A DNA stretch of 64,000 nucleotides from Streptomyces pseudovenezuelae (GCF_029892565.1 NZ_JARXVH010000014.1:124001-188000); one strand, 5' to 3'. Shown: positions 42,595 through 53,106, counted from the stretch's first letter. Numbers and translations: made by a program. Notes: generated from the letters alone by a model not told the origin.

Positions 42595-43365
42595 ATGAGC
42601 GACAACAGGGCAATGGTCAAGGCCGAGGGCGTCCACAAGTCCTTCGGTCCCGTCGAGGTCCTCAAGGGCATCGACCTGGAGGTGAAGTCCGGCGAGGTCT
42701 TCTGCCTCATCGGCCCCTCCGGCTCCGGCAAGTCGACCTTCCTGCGGTGCATCAACCACCTGGAGAAGGTCAACGCCGGGCGGCTGTACGTCGACGGGGA
42801 GCTGGTCGGCTACCGCCAGAAGGGCGACAAGCTGTACGAGCTCAAGGACAGCGAGGTCGCGGTGAAGCGCCGGGACATCGGCATGGTCTTCCAGCGCTTC
42901 AACCTGTTCCCGCACATGACGGCGCTGGAGAACATCATCGAGGCGCCGATCCAGGTCAAGGGCGCGACCCGGGCCCAGGCCAGGGAACGCGCCCAGCAGC
43001 TCCTGGACCGGGTCGGCCTGGCCGACAAGGCCGGCACCTACCCCTCGCAGCTCTCCGGCGGCCAGCAGCAGCGCGTCGCCATCGCCCGGGCCCTGGCCAT
43101 GGACCCGAAGCTGATGCTCTTCGACGAGCCCACCTCGGCCCTCGACCCGGAGCTGGTCGGTGACGTCCTCGACGTCATGCGCGACCTCGCCGAGTCCGGC
43201 ATGACGATGATCGTCGTCACCCACGAGATGGGCTTCGCCCGCGAGGTCGGCGACAGCCTGGTCTTCATGGACGGCGGCGTGGTCGTCGAGTCCGGCAACC
43301 CGCGTGACGTCCTGACCAATCCGCAGCACGAGCGGACCCAGTCGTTCCTGTCCAAGGTGCTGTAG
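42595..43365 (+). CDS. Amino-acid ABC transporter ATP-binding protein
   Basis: A 256-residue ATPase of the GlnQ/HisP family. Motifs: Walker A IGPSGSGKSTFLRCI (about 40-47), Q-loop VFQRFNLFPHMT, signature LSGGQQQRVAIARALA, Walker B LMLFDEPTSALDPE and the H-loop VVTHEMGFAREVGD. It ends the importer operon at a strong hairpin terminator (43391-43428). Confidence 0.97.
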   Translation: MSDNRAMVKAEGVHKSFGPVEVLKGIDLEVKSGEVFCLIGPSGSGKSTFLRCINHLEKVNAGRLYVDGELVGYRQKGDKLYELKDSEVAVKRRDIGMVFQRFNLFPHMTALENIIEAPIQVKGATRAQARERAQQLLDRVGLADKAGTYPSQLSGGQQQRVAIARALAMDPKLMLFDEPTSALDPELVGDVLDVMRDLAESGMTMIVVTHEMGFAREVGDSLVFMDGGVVVESGNPRDVLTNPQHERTQSFLSKVL

Positions 43366-43390
43366 CGGGTGCCCTAGGCGGTACGACAGC

Positions 43391-43428
43391 GGAAAGGGGC
43401 GGTACGGAACCTCGTACCGCCCCTTTCC
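43391..43428. terminator. Terminator between the importer operon and the methyltransferase gene
   Basis: GGAAAGGGGCGGTACG (43391-43406) pairs perfectly with CGTACCGCCCCTTTCC (43413-43428) around a 6-base loop. Placed between convergent genes, it can act in both directions. Confidence 0.85.
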
Positions 43429-43440
43429 CGTGCGCTCAGG

Positions 43441-44199
43441 TCACTTCAGCGCGAGCAGCAGCGTGTCCGACGGTGAGCACCACACGGGACGCGCCTCCCC
43501 GAAGCCCTTCTCGCGCAGCACGCGTGCGTGCCACTGGGCGGAGGGCATGTCGCCGTCCGCGTGGGCGCCGTAGATCTCGAAGCGGCGGGCGGTGGGGGCG
43601 GCGAGGACGGGGTCCTCGGCGGCGCGCTGCCACCATTCGGCCCAGTCGAGGGCGCCGTCGCGCAGGGCCCGGTCCATCTGCCGGTGGCGCTGTCCGGATT
43701 CGGCCGCGTTGATCCGGGGCGTGGTCTCGTCGATCATGTGGTCGGCGTTCATGAAGACGCCGCCGTGGCGGACGAGTTCGGCGACCTGGCCGTAGAGGGC
43801 CGCGAGGGGGTCGGTGTGCAGCCAGTGCAGGGCAGTCGCCGTCAGGACTGCGTCGTAGGACTCGTAGGGCAGTCGCGAGGGCCAGTCCGGGTCCTTGAGA
43901 TCGGCTTCTACGAAGGAGACCCGGTCGTCGCCCTCGAAGGTGCCGCGGGCGATGGCGAGCAGGGCCGGGTCTAGGTCGATGCCGGTGCTGACGGCCTTCG
44001 GGAAGCGGGCCAGCAGCCGGGCCGTGATGCTGCCGGTGCCGCAGGCGAGGTCGAGGACGCGGGGTTCGGGTCCCGCGAAGGCCTCGACCATGTCCAGCAT
44101 GATCCGGAACCGCTCCTCGCGGTCCGGCATGTACCACTCCTGCTGCCGGTCCCAGCTCTCCTGCCAGGACTGCCAGTCGGTTCCGGTCGCAGTGGCCAT
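43441..44199 (-). CDS. SAM-dependent class I methyltransferase
   Basis: A 252-residue protein with motif I VLDLACGTGSITARLL, motif II STGIDLDPALLAIA, VSFVEADLKDPDW and YDAVLTATALHWLHTDPLAALYGQVAELVRHGGVF, which is the trans-aconitate/Tam-like pattern. The ATG at 44199 has an AGAGGGG ribosome site. Divergent from the CGNR regulator gene 100 bp away. The substrate is not predictable. Confidence 0.9.
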   Translation of the reverse strand: MATATGTDWQSWQESWDRQQEWYMPDREERFRIMLDMVEAFAGPEPRVLDLACGTGSITARLLARFPKAVSTGIDLDPALLAIARGTFEGDDRVSFVEADLKDPDWPSRLPYESYDAVLTATALHWLHTDPLAALYGQVAELVRHGGVFMNADHMIDETTPRINAAESGQRHRQMDRALRDGALDWAEWWQRAAEDPVLAAPTARRFEIYGAHADGDMPSAQWHARVLREKGFGEARPVWCSPSDTLLLALK

Positions 44200-44299
44200 G
44201 GAATCCCCTCTTCCCTTCAGCCGCGTAATACCCTGGATACACGACCGGCTGTTACCCGACCGCACCCACGACCATAGAGCGCCTCTGTAAGGACTACAA

Positions 44300-44929
44300 G
44301 TGGAACTGGCCTATTACTCGGATTACGCCGTACGTCTCGTCAACACCGAGGAGCCGGCCCGGGGGACGGACGGCCTGACCTCGGTCGAGGCCGTGCGGGA
44401 GCTGTTCGGCGCCAACCAGGAGTCGGCCCGCCGCACCACCGACGCCGACGTCACGCGCTTCCGTTCGGTCCGGGCCCGGCTGCGGGCGGTCTTCGAGGCG
44501 GCGGACGGCGGCGACGAGACGCTCGCGGTCAACCTGCTGAACTCGCTCCTGCTGGAGTTCCCGGTGAGCCCGCAGATCTCCGGACACAACTTCCGGGACG
44601 ACGACGGGCGCCCGCTGTGGCACATGCACCTGGCGGACCACCCGTCCAACGCGACCGCCGGCTACGCGGCCATCGCGGCGATGGGCCTGGCCTTCCACCT
44701 CACCGAGTACGGCGTGGACCGGCTGGGCCTGTGCGAGGCGCCCCCCTGCCGCAACGCCTACCTGGACACCTCGACCAACCGCTCACGGCGCTACTGCTCG
44801 GACCGCTGCGCGACCCGTGCCAACGTGGCCGCCTACCGGGCCCGCAAGCGCCTGGAGGCCGACCGGCCGGACAGCACGGGCCGGGCCGCCGACAGCACCC
44901 AGCGGGCCACCGCGAGCGGCGAGCGCTGA
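44300..44929 (+). CDS. CGNR zinc-finger regulator (ABATE domain)
   Basis: A 209-residue protein. The first 150 residues (YYSDYAVRLVNTEEPARGTDGLTSVEAVRELFGANQESARR to WHMHLADHPSNATAGYAAIAAMGLAF) match the stress-response ABATE domain. The C-terminal CGNR zinc finger has CEAPPCRNAYLDTSTNRSRRYCSDRCATRANVAAYRARK, a CxxxxC and CxxxC pair. Such proteins are putative DNA-binding regulators. The GTG at 44300 has TAAGGA upstream. Its 3' end overlaps convergently the end of sodX by 97 bp. Confidence 0.87.
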   Translation: MELAYYSDYAVRLVNTEEPARGTDGLTSVEAVRELFGANQESARRTTDADVTRFRSVRARLRAVFEAADGGDETLAVNLLNSLLLEFPVSPQISGHNFRDDDGRPLWHMHLADHPSNATAGYAAIAAMGLAFHLTEYGVDRLGLCEAPPCRNAYLDTSTNRSRRYCSDRCATRANVAAYRARKRLEADRPDSTGRAADSTQRATASGER

Positions 44930-45267
44930 TCCGCCTTGGGCGGGCGGTAGCGGAACCGGACCTTGCCCAGCACCAGGTCCTCGGGGACGGCGCCGTAGTC
45001 GGTGCTGTCCCCGCCCGCGTACGAGTTGTCGCCGAGCACCCACCAGCCGCCGTCGCGGCGCTCCACCGCGCGCTTGACGACCAGCAGGTCCTGTTGGAAC
45101 GGATGCCGCAGGACGACCACGTCACCGGGCCTGATCCTGGCCCCCCACCGCACCACGAGACGGTCCCCGTGCCGCAGTGTGGGCACCATCGACGGCCCGG
45201 TCACCTCGGCCACCCCGAAAGGCAGCAGCGCCCTTCCGCGCTCGATCTCCTGCGACAGCTCCGGCAT
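44833..45267 (-). CDS. sodX: Nickel superoxide dismutase maturation protease
   Basis: A 144-residue S26-type (signal-peptidase-like) protein. The serine is in TGPSMVPTLRHGDRLVV (residues about 26-40) and the lysine in VVLRHPFQQDLLVVKRAVERR, followed by WWVLGDNSYAGGDSTDYG, the box E-like motif. It lacks an N-terminal membrane anchor. It removes the SodN propeptide and lies divergently next to sodN, the conserved arrangement in Streptomyces. The last 97 bp overlap the CGNR gene on the opposite strand. The ATG at 45267 has GGGGAGG upstream; a GTG at 45276 is the alternative. Confidence 0.92.
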   Translation of the reverse strand: MPELSQEIERGRALLPFGVAEVTGPSMVPTLRHGDRLVVRWGARIRPGDVVVLRHPFQQDLLVVKRAVERRDGGWWVLGDNSYAGGDSTDYGAVPEDLVLGKVRFRYRPPKADQRSPLAVARWVLSAARPVLSGRSASRRLRAR

Positions 45268-45411
45268 CCCCGGCACCTCCCCGGTCGTTCATCCACCAGT
45301 CTCAGTCTGACCCTGGACTTTTGTCCTAAGCCCTAGGGGGCACCCGCGAAATCAAGCTTCCCAGGGAGTAATGTCCCACCTGAGAAGACGATCACGAGGA
45401 AGGAATGCTCC

Positions 45412-45807
45412 ATGCTTTCCCGCCTGTTTGCCCCCAAGGTGAAGGTCAGCGCGCACTGCGACCTGCCCTGCGGTGTGTACGACCCGGCCCAGGCCCGCAT
45501 CGAGGCGGAGTCGGTGAAGGCCGTGCAGGACAAGATGGCCGCCAACGACGACCCGCACTTCCAGGCGCGCGCCATCGTCATCAAGGAGCAGCGCGCCGAG
45601 CTCGCGAAGCACCACGTCTCGGTGCTCTGGAGCGACTACTTCAAGCCCCCGCACTTCGAGAAGTACCCGGAGCTGCACCAGCTGGTCAACGACACCCTGA
45701 AGGCCCTCTCGGCCGCCAAGGCGTCCACCGACCCGGCGACCGGCCAGAAGGCCCTCGACTACATCGCCCAGATCGACAAGATCTTCTGGGAGACCAAGAA
45801 GGCCTGA
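45412..45807 (+). CDS. sodN: Nickel-containing superoxide dismutase
   Basis: A 131-residue precursor. The 14-residue propeptide (MLSRLFAPKVKVSA) is cleaved by SodX to expose HCDLPCGVYDP, the nickel-hook with His1, Cys2, Cys6 and Asp3. The rest is the four-helix bundle with the aromatic and lysine residues of NiSOD (KHHVSVLWSDYFKPPHFEKY). The mature enzyme is a hexamer in the cytoplasm. The GAGGAAGG ribosome site lies 5 bases before the ATG. The 3' untranslated part carries a conserved small-RNA position (see 45813-45902). Nickel control by Nur is known in S. coelicolor; no operator is claimed here. Confidence 0.98.
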   Translation: MLSRLFAPKVKVSAHCDLPCGVYDPAQARIEAESVKAVQDKMAANDDPHFQARAIVIKEQRAELAKHHVSVLWSDYFKPPHFEKYPELHQLVNDTLKALSAAKASTDPATGQKALDYIAQIDKIFWETKKA

Positions 45808-45812
45808 CGGAC

Positions 45813-45902
45813 TTCCCGTCCACAGACCGGCGATCGGTGCACCATCGCAGGTCAGCGGGCATCCCGAAGGGGCTCGACCGGATCCTCCGGTCGAGCCCCT
45901 TC
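45813..45902 (+). ncRNA. sodN 3'UTR-derived small RNA candidate (s-SodF position)
   Basis: In S. coelicolor, processing of the sodN 3'UTR yields the about 90-nt s-SodF, which base-pairs with sodF mRNA and lowers FeSOD when nickel is plentiful. The same place here is gene-free and ends in a perfect 17-bp hairpin, GAAGGGGCTCGACCGGA (45866-45882) / TCCGGTCGAGCCCCTTC (45886-45902). The 5' limit is approximate and I did not test pairing to a sodF message. The hairpin also terminates sodN. Confidence 0.72.
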
Positions 45903-45942
45903 GGCGTCCGGCACAGCTCTCGTCGACGGAGGAACACGCAAG

Positions 45943-46773
45943 GTGCGGATCTACATCACCGCGGACATGGAAGGCGTCACCGGCCTCGTGGACGCCGACG
46001 ACGTCCAGCCCGGCGGCCGGGACTACGAGCGGGGCCGGCTGATGATGGCCGAGGACGTCAACGCCGCCGTGCGGGGTGCCGTCGCGGCCGGGGCCACCGA
46101 GGTCACCGTGAACGACGCGCACGGCCCCATGCGCAACCTCGTGCCCGAGGCGCTGCACCCGGCGGCCCGGCTCCTCCGCGGCAAGCCCAAGCAGATGCTG
46201 ATGCTCGAAGGGCTCGGTCCCGAGCACGACGCGGTGATCTGCGTCGGGTACCACGCGCGGGCCGGCGAGCTCGGCGTACTGAGTCACAGCTTCATGGGGC
46301 ACGAGATCGAGGACATGTGGCTGGACGGCCGCCCGGTGGGCGAGATCGGTCTGGCACAGGCCACCGCGGCGGCGCTCGGGGTGCCGGTGGTGGTGCTCAC
46401 CGGTGACGACCGGGCCTGCGCGGAGATGACGGCGTGGGACGACTCCGTCACCACGGTGGCCGTGAAGTACGCGCGTGATCGCTTCGCCGCCGGTCTGCGT
46501 CCCTCGGACGAGGCACGGACGGCGATCGAGGAGGCCGTCGCCTCCCGGCTCGCCGCGCCTCTGCCGGCACCGTCGCCGACTCCGGAACCGGCCGCCCTCA
46601 CCGTCCGCTGGCAGTCGGCCTCGGTGGCCTCGACCCTGCTGGGGATTCCCGGGGTCACCTCGACGGACGCCCGAACCGTACAGGCCCGGGGCGCGCTGCC
46701 CGGCCTGTACCGGCTCTTCGGCGTGTGGATGCGGGTGGCGGCCTCGCTCACCAACCAGCAGCCGTACTGCTGA
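45943..46773 (+). CDS. M55 D-aminopeptidase (DppA-like)
   Basis: A 276-residue metallopeptidase acting on D-amino acid dipeptides. Metal ligands of the family are all visible: DMEG (Asp8, Glu10), NDAHG (His60), GYHAR (His104), SHSFMGHE (His115) and GEIG near 134. The GTG start follows GGAGGAA. It comes 40 bp after the sodN terminator, so independent transcription is likely. The C-terminal end QQPY C is short and typical of the family. Confidence 0.9.
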   Translation: MRIYITADMEGVTGLVDADDVQPGGRDYERGRLMMAEDVNAAVRGAVAAGATEVTVNDAHGPMRNLVPEALHPAARLLRGKPKQMLMLEGLGPEHDAVICVGYHARAGELGVLSHSFMGHEIEDMWLDGRPVGEIGLAQATAAALGVPVVVLTGDDRACAEMTAWDDSVTTVAVKYARDRFAAGLRPSDEARTAIEEAVASRLAAPLPAPSPTPEPAALTVRWQSASVASTLLGIPGVTSTDARTVQARGALPGLYRLFGVWMRVAASLTNQQPYC

Positions 46774-46796
46774 CCGGCTGACCGGCTGACCGGCCA
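46771..46796. repeat. Short 8-bp tandem repeat at the end of the M55 gene
   Basis: Three copies of CTGACCGG follow the final codons, including the TGA stop itself. It is the only feature of the 31-bp gap to ppk2. Confidence 0.7.
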
Positions 46797-46804
46797 CAAG
46801 GTCC

Positions 46805-47707
46805 TCAGGCGGGTTCGACGGGTTCGTGGTCGTCCTCGCCCGCCTCCAGGAGTCCCGCCGCCTCGCCCACGATGCGTGGGTCCGGGCTGCCGACGACCTC
46901 CTCGTCCTTGCCGTGGTAGTCGAAGCGGGCCAGCACGCTGCGCATGGCCTCGACGCGGGCGCGCTTCTTGTCGTTGCTCTTCACCACCGTCCAGGGTGCG
47001 TGTTCCGTGTCGGTCTCGCGGAACATGGCGACCTTGGCGGCGGTGTAGTCCTCCCACAGGTCCAGGGACGCGAGGTCCATGGGGCTGAGCTTCCACTGCC
47101 GTACGGGGTCGACCTGGCGGATGGTGAAGCGGGTGCGCTGTTCGCCCTGCGAGACCGAGAACCAGAACTTGAGCAGGTCCACGCCGTCGTCCGCGAGCAT
47201 CCGCTCGAACAGCGGGGCCTGGCGCATGAAGCGCCGGTACTCGTCGTCCGAGCAGAAGCCCATGACCCGCTCGACGCCGGCCCGGTTGTACCAGGAGCGG
47301 TCGAAGAGCACTATCTCGCCGGCGGTGGGGAGGTGCTGGACGTAGCGCTGGAAGTACCACTGGCCGCTCTCGCGTTCCGTGGGCTTCTCCAGGGCCACCA
47401 CCCGCGCCCCGCGCGGGTTGAGGTGCTCCGTGAACCGCTTGATGGTGCCGCCCTTGCCGGCCGCGTCCCGTCCCTCGAAGACGATGACGAGCCTGCGCCC
47501 GGTCTCCTTGATCCAGCTCTGCAGCTTCAGCAGTTCGATCTGCTGGAGCCGCTTGTGCCAGTCGTACTCCTTGCGCTCCATGCGCTCCGGGTACGGGTAG
47601 TTCTCCCGCCAGGTGTCGACCGGGCTCCCGTCGGGCCGGATGAGCACGGGCTCGTCGGGGTCGCTGTAGTCGACCTTCAGGTCGGACAGCAGGGGTGTCG
47701 TCGTCAT
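46805..47707 (-). CDS. ppk2: Polyphosphate kinase 2 (class I PPK2)
   Basis: A 300-residue one-domain PPK2. Walker A-like EGRDAAGKGGTIKRF (79-87), Walker B FDRSWYNRAGVERVMGF, the lid KFWFSVSQGEQRTRFTIRQVDPVRQWKLSPMD and the DLWEDYTAAKVAMFRETDTEHAPW segment match nucleoside-diphosphate-phosphorylating PPK2 enzymes. A GAGGAGGAGG ribosome site precedes the ATG. It is the third gene of the pit operon (19 bp after the small membrane gene), so it would store or use phosphate imported by PitA. Confidence 0.95.
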   Translation of the reverse strand: MTTTPLLSDLKVDYSDPDEPVLIRPDGSPVDTWRENYPYPERMERKEYDWHKRLQQIELLKLQSWIKETGRRLVIVFEGRDAAGKGGTIKRFTEHLNPRGARVVALEKPTERESGQWYFQRYVQHLPTAGEIVLFDRSWYNRAGVERVMGFCSDDEYRRFMRQAPLFERMLADDGVDLLKFWFSVSQGEQRTRFTIRQVDPVRQWKLSPMDLASLDLWEDYTAAKVAMFRETDTEHAPWTVVKSNDKKRARVEAMRSVLARFDYHGKDEEVVGSPDPRIVGEAAGLLEAGEDDHEPVEPA

Positions 47708-47726
47708 CCCGTCCTCCTCCTCGCGC

Positions 47727-47960
47727 TCAGTGGAACTGCGGAACGATCAGATAGATTCCGTACGCCACCACGGCCGCGCAGGCCAGGAAGCAGAGCCCGG
47801 CCTGGGCGGCGCCGACGGCCGACGTGCCCCCGCCATCCTCGCGCGCTCCCTCGGAACGGGCGAGACCCAGTACGCCGAGGGCGAAGACGACGACCACGGC
47901 CACCGTGACGCCGATGCTCACCGCGGCGACCTCGCCGAGTGCGTTCCAGTCCAGATGCAT
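47727..47960 (-). CDS. Small two-span membrane protein in the pit-ppk2 operon
   Basis: A 77-residue protein with spans at about 13-33 and 53-73 around a GAREDGGG loop. It lies 16 bp after pit and 19 bp before ppk2 on the same strand. I recognise no domain, but its conserved place between phosphate import and polyphosphate genes suggests an accessory role. The function is inferred from context only. Confidence 0.82.
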   Translation of the reverse strand: MHLDWNALGEVAAVSIGVTVAVVVVFALGVLGLARSEGAREDGGGTSAVGAAQAGLCFLACAAVVAYGIYLIVPQFH

Positions 47961-47976
47961 GTCGAGTCTCCCTGGC

Positions 47977-49131
<1,155 letters not shown>

Positions 49132-49230
49132 TCCTTCATGGGAACAAGCGCTTCCGTACAGCAGGCGAACTCAAGGCAAAGGGCGCTTCAGGACCAAGCA
49201 CCCGCGCGGTGAGGATCGTGCAATGCTGAC

Positions 49231-49635
49231 GTGGTGAACCTCGACGATCTGGTGCGGCTGCGGCAGGCCCGCGACCGGATGGACCGCGAGTACGCCGAGC
49301 CCCTCGACGTCCCGGCCCTCGCACGCACCGCACTGATGTCACCGGGCCACTTCCAGCGCAGCTTCCGCGCGGCCTTCGGCGAGACGCCGTACAGCTACCT
49401 CATGACCCGCCGCATCGAGCGCGCCAAGGCCCTGCTGCGGCGGGGCGACCTGAGCGTGACGGAGGTCTGCGTCGCGGTCGGCTGTACGTCGCTGGGCTCC
49501 TTCAGCTCCCGCTTCACGGAGCTGGTCGGCGAGACGCCGAGCGCCTACCGGGCCCGCTCGCACGAGGACAGCGCACTGATCCCGCCGTGCGTCGCCCGGA
49601 CCTACACCCGCCCGAAAAAGACGTACCGCCTCTGA
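49231..49635 (+). CDS. Stand-alone AraC-type DNA-binding protein
   Basis: A 134-residue protein formed almost entirely by an AraC HTH pair: LDVPALARTALMSPGHFQRSFRAAFGETPYSYLMTRRIERAKALLRRGDLSVTEVCVAVGCTSLGSFSSRFTELVGETPSAYRA. No ligand-binding N-terminal domain is present. GTG codons at 49231 and 49234 are possible starts. It precedes a VOC glyoxalase-like gene by 26 bp. Together they probably form a regulator-enzyme pair, in an arrangement commonly seen in actinobacteria. Confidence 0.88.
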   Translation: MVNLDDLVRLRQARDRMDREYAEPLDVPALARTALMSPGHFQRSFRAAFGETPYSYLMTRRIERAKALLRRGDLSVTEVCVAVGCTSLGSFSSRFTELVGETPSAYRARSHEDSALIPPCVARTYTRPKKTYRL

Positions 49636-49661
49636 ATCGGCCCCATGGCTAGATTGGTCCC

Positions 49662-50084
49662 ATGGATGCCATGGACCTGAAGCTGCACCAGTGTTTCATC
49701 GCCGTCGACGACCACGACAAGGCGATCGCCTTCTACCGTGACGTGCTGGGCCTGGAGGTCCGCAACGACGTCGGGTTCGAGGGGATGCGGTGGGTGACCG
49801 TCGGGTCGCCGCTGCAGCCGGACGTGTCGATCGTCCTGGAGCCGCCGGCCGCCAGCCCCGACTTCTCGCCCGCCGACCGCGAGGCGATGGCGCAGTTGCT
49901 GGCCAAGGGTGTGCTGCGCGGGGTCATCTTCACCACCGAGAGCTGCGACGCCCTGTACGCCAAGGTCGAGGAGTCCGGCGCCGACGTGCTCCAGGAGCCG
50001 ATGGACCAGCCGTACGGGGTGCGGGACTGCGCGTTCCGGGACCCGGCGGGCAATGTGCTGCGGTTCATGGAGCGGGCCGCGTGA
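49662..50084 (+). CDS. VOC-superfamily protein (glyoxalase/bleomycin-resistance fold)
   Basis: A 140-residue single VOC domain pair: HQCFIAVDDHDKAIAFYRDVLGLEVRNDVGFEGMRWVTVG and CDALYAKVEESGADVLQEPMDQPYGVRDCAFRDPAGNVLRFMERA. Metal or substrate identity is unknown. It is coupled to the next VOC gene by GTGA. An ATG at 49671 is an alternative start. Confidence 0.9.
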   Translation: MDAMDLKLHQCFIAVDDHDKAIAFYRDVLGLEVRNDVGFEGMRWVTVGSPLQPDVSIVLEPPAASPDFSPADREAMAQLLAKGVLRGVIFTTESCDALYAKVEESGADVLQEPMDQPYGVRDCAFRDPAGNVLRFMERAA

Positions 50085-50845
50085 ACCAACCGGTTCTGTG
50101 GACCCACGCCTTCATCGACCGCCCCCTCACGCACTTCAGCCGCGCCTGCGAGTTCTGGACGGCGGTCACGGACACCCGGTTGTCCGAACTGCGGGGTGAG
50201 CGGCAGGAGTTCGTGACCCTGATCTCGGAGGACGCCGATGCCGTGCTGAAGGTCCAAGGGGTCGTCTCGGGCGAGGGTGGTGCGCATCTCGACTTCGCCG
50301 TCGAGGACGTACCGGCGCTCGTGGACGCGGCGCTGAAACTGGGGGCGGAGCTGGTCACCGACCACGCGCGGTGGGCAGTCCTTCGCTCGCCCGCCGGCCA
50401 ACTGTTCTGTGCCGGCCCCTGGGAGCACGGCGAGTCCGTACGGCCGCCCGTCGTGCGCGGCAGCCGGTTGGACCAGGTGTGCCTGGACCTTCCGCCGTCC
50501 GTCTACGAGGCCGAAATCGCCTTCTGGAGCGCCCTGTTGACGGACTGGCAGTCACTGCCCGGCTCGCGGCCCGAGTTCCACGTCCTCAAGCCGCCGCCCG
50601 GCCTGCCGATCCGCATCCTCCTCCAACGCCTCGACGAGGAACGGCCGGCCTCCGCCCATCTGGACCTGGCCTGCGCCGACATCGACGCCACCCAGGCCGA
50701 ACACGAGCACCTCGGCGCCGAGTTGGTGGCCCGCGCCCCTCATTGGACGGTGCTGCGCGACCCGACGGGCGGCCTGTACTGCCTGACCGGCCGGGACCCG
50801 GAGACGGGCGGACTGCCGAGCGGGGTCGCTACGGCCGGGTCCTGA
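50081..50845 (+). CDS. Two-domain VOC protein
   Basis: A 254-residue protein with two VOC modules: WTHAFIDRPLTHFSRACEFWTAVTDTRLSELRGERQEFVTL to HARWAVLRSPAGQLFC, and LDQVCLDLPPSVYEAEIAFWSALLTDWQSLPGSRPEFHVL to PHWTVLRDPTGGLYCLTG. Starts by GTGA overlap with the first VOC gene. Function unknown. Its 3' end overlaps convergently the small membrane-protein gene by 17 bp. Confidence 0.87.
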   Translation: MNQPVLWTHAFIDRPLTHFSRACEFWTAVTDTRLSELRGERQEFVTLISEDADAVLKVQGVVSGEGGAHLDFAVEDVPALVDAALKLGAELVTDHARWAVLRSPAGQLFCAGPWEHGESVRPPVVRGSRLDQVCLDLPPSVYEAEIAFWSALLTDWQSLPGSRPEFHVLKPPPGLPIRILLQRLDEERPASAHLDLACADIDATQAEHEHLGAELVARAPHWTVLRDPTGGLYCLTGRDPETGGLPSGVATAGS

Positions 50846-51071
50846 TGAAGCACAGGACGTCCTCCCCGTCCGCGGCTGCCGTGGCCTGCGGGCACAGGCT
50901 CTCCCAGCCCTCCGGAAGCGATGGACTGGGGCTGCTCTCCTCCGGCCCGACCTGCGAAGCCGACTGCGCCGCGTCCCGCAGCAACAGCGTCAGCCCGCCC
51001 CCGAGGACCACGGCGACCGCCCACACCAGCAGCACCCGCCGCCACACCCGACGGCGCGGTAAGCCGATCAC
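50829..51071 (-). CDS. Small membrane-anchored protein, 80 residues
   Basis: The basic N-terminus (GLPRRRVWRRVLL) is followed by one span (LVWAVAVVLGGGLTLLLRD) and a Ser/Pro-rich outside tail (GPEESSPSPSLPEGWESLCPQATAAADGEDVLCFIRT) with two Cys. The GTG at 51071 overlaps the DUF952 stop in GTGA, hence coupling; a GTG at 51077 is alternative. I recognise no domain. The two Cys in the exported tail could form a disulphide. Confidence 0.7.
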   Translation of the reverse strand: MIGLPRRRVWRRVLLVWAVAVVLGGGLTLLLRDAAQSASQVGPEESSPSPSLPEGWESLCPQATAAADGEDVLCFIRTRP

Positions 51072-51385
51072 ACCCACGGCTCCACATCGACGACCGCGGC
51101 CACCGGGATCGGCCCGTACACGTGCGGGAACTCCTCGCCGCCGGGCTGCGCCGACTCGTACTTCACCGCTACGCCGAGCAGATCGGGGTCGATGACCAGG
51201 ACCACCAGGTCGTCCAGGCCCGCGAAGAACGCGGCGGCGGTGCGCGGGAGTTGGGCGCGGGTCGAGCAGTGCACGAAGCCCTCCTCCTGGAGGGTCCGGC
51301 CACGCGTCGAGATCTCGTACGTGCCCTTCGCGCGGGCGGCGTCCCAGAGGGCGCGTTCGGTCAGGTGCAGGATGGGCTCGGGCAT
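51068..51385 (-). CDS. DUF952 protein
   Basis: A 105-residue protein: ILHLTERALWDAARAKGTYEISTRGRTLQEEGFVHCSTRAQLPRTAAAFFAGLDDLVVLVIDP, the DUF952 signature with GFVHCS. Members have an ADP-ribosyltransferase-like beta fold (similar to RNA 2'-phosphotransferase/Tpt1 cores). Function unknown. It is coupled to the small membrane-protein gene downstream. Confidence 0.9.
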   Translation of the reverse strand: MPEPILHLTERALWDAARAKGTYEISTRGRTLQEEGFVHCSTRAQLPRTAAAFFAGLDDLVVLVIDPDLLGVAVKYESAQPGGEEFPHVYGPIPVAAVVDVEPWV

Positions 51386-51427
51386 GGGATCACGGTACGG
51401 GTCGGCCTCGGCCGCGACACGTCAGGG

Positions 51428-52636
<1,209 letters not shown>

Positions 52637-52641
52637 ACGGC

Positions 52642-53055
52642 TCAGACGTCCCCGGATCCGTCCTGGATGGGCCGGATGACCACCGCGCGCGTGGCGGCGT
52701 CCGCGGGCTGCGGGCAACGGGTGACGCGCTCGGCGATCTCCGTGACGCGCTCCAGGCTCGCGCAGTCCAGGACCCAGTAGCCGGCCATCAGCTCCTTGGT
52801 CTCGCTGTACGGCCCGTCGGTGATCACGGCCTTGCCGTCCTCGCCCTGCGCGACCAGCCGGGTCTTCGCCGGCTCGGTCAGCCCCTGTGCGTCGATGAGC
52901 TCGCCCGACTCGGACAGGTCGTCGTTGATGGCGCCCATGTAGGCGAACATCGCCTGCATCTCCGCCTCGCTCCAGGCCGGGGACCCCGGGGTGGGCTTGC
53001 CCTGCATGCCGTCGTAGTCCGCCTGCGTGCCCTGCACCATGACCAGGTACTTCAT
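52642..53055 (-). CDS. YCII-related DGPF protein paired with ECF42
   Basis: A 137-residue protein with MKYLVMVQGTQADYDG, WSEAEMQAMFAYMGAINDDL and ITDGPYSETKELMAGYWVLDCASLERVTEIAERVTRCP. This is the dimeric DGPF/YCII domain. It is the canonical product of the ECF42 regulon and is translated with it. A matching ECF42-type promoter lies upstream (53110-53136). AAGGAG ribosome site 7 bases before the ATG. Confidence 0.92.
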   Translation of the reverse strand: MKYLVMVQGTQADYDGMQGKPTPGSPAWSEAEMQAMFAYMGAINDDLSESGELIDAQGLTEPAKTRLVAQGEDGKAVITDGPYSETKELMAGYWVLDCASLERVTEIAERVTRCPQPADAATRAVVIRPIQDGSGDV

Positions 53056-53106
53056 GAGTCCGCTCCTTCGGCTGGTGCCGCCCGGGGTGGGCAGCTTCTC
53101 ACTGGG

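Noticed and set aside
41170..43329. 719-residue frame antisense to the ABC importer
   Set aside because: Shadow of the three importer genes; lacks ribosome site and any fold motif.
49132..49230. Possible PHO box before pit
   Set aside because: Only one GTTCGCC-type half unit with poor match; the 11-bp direct repeat pattern is not present.
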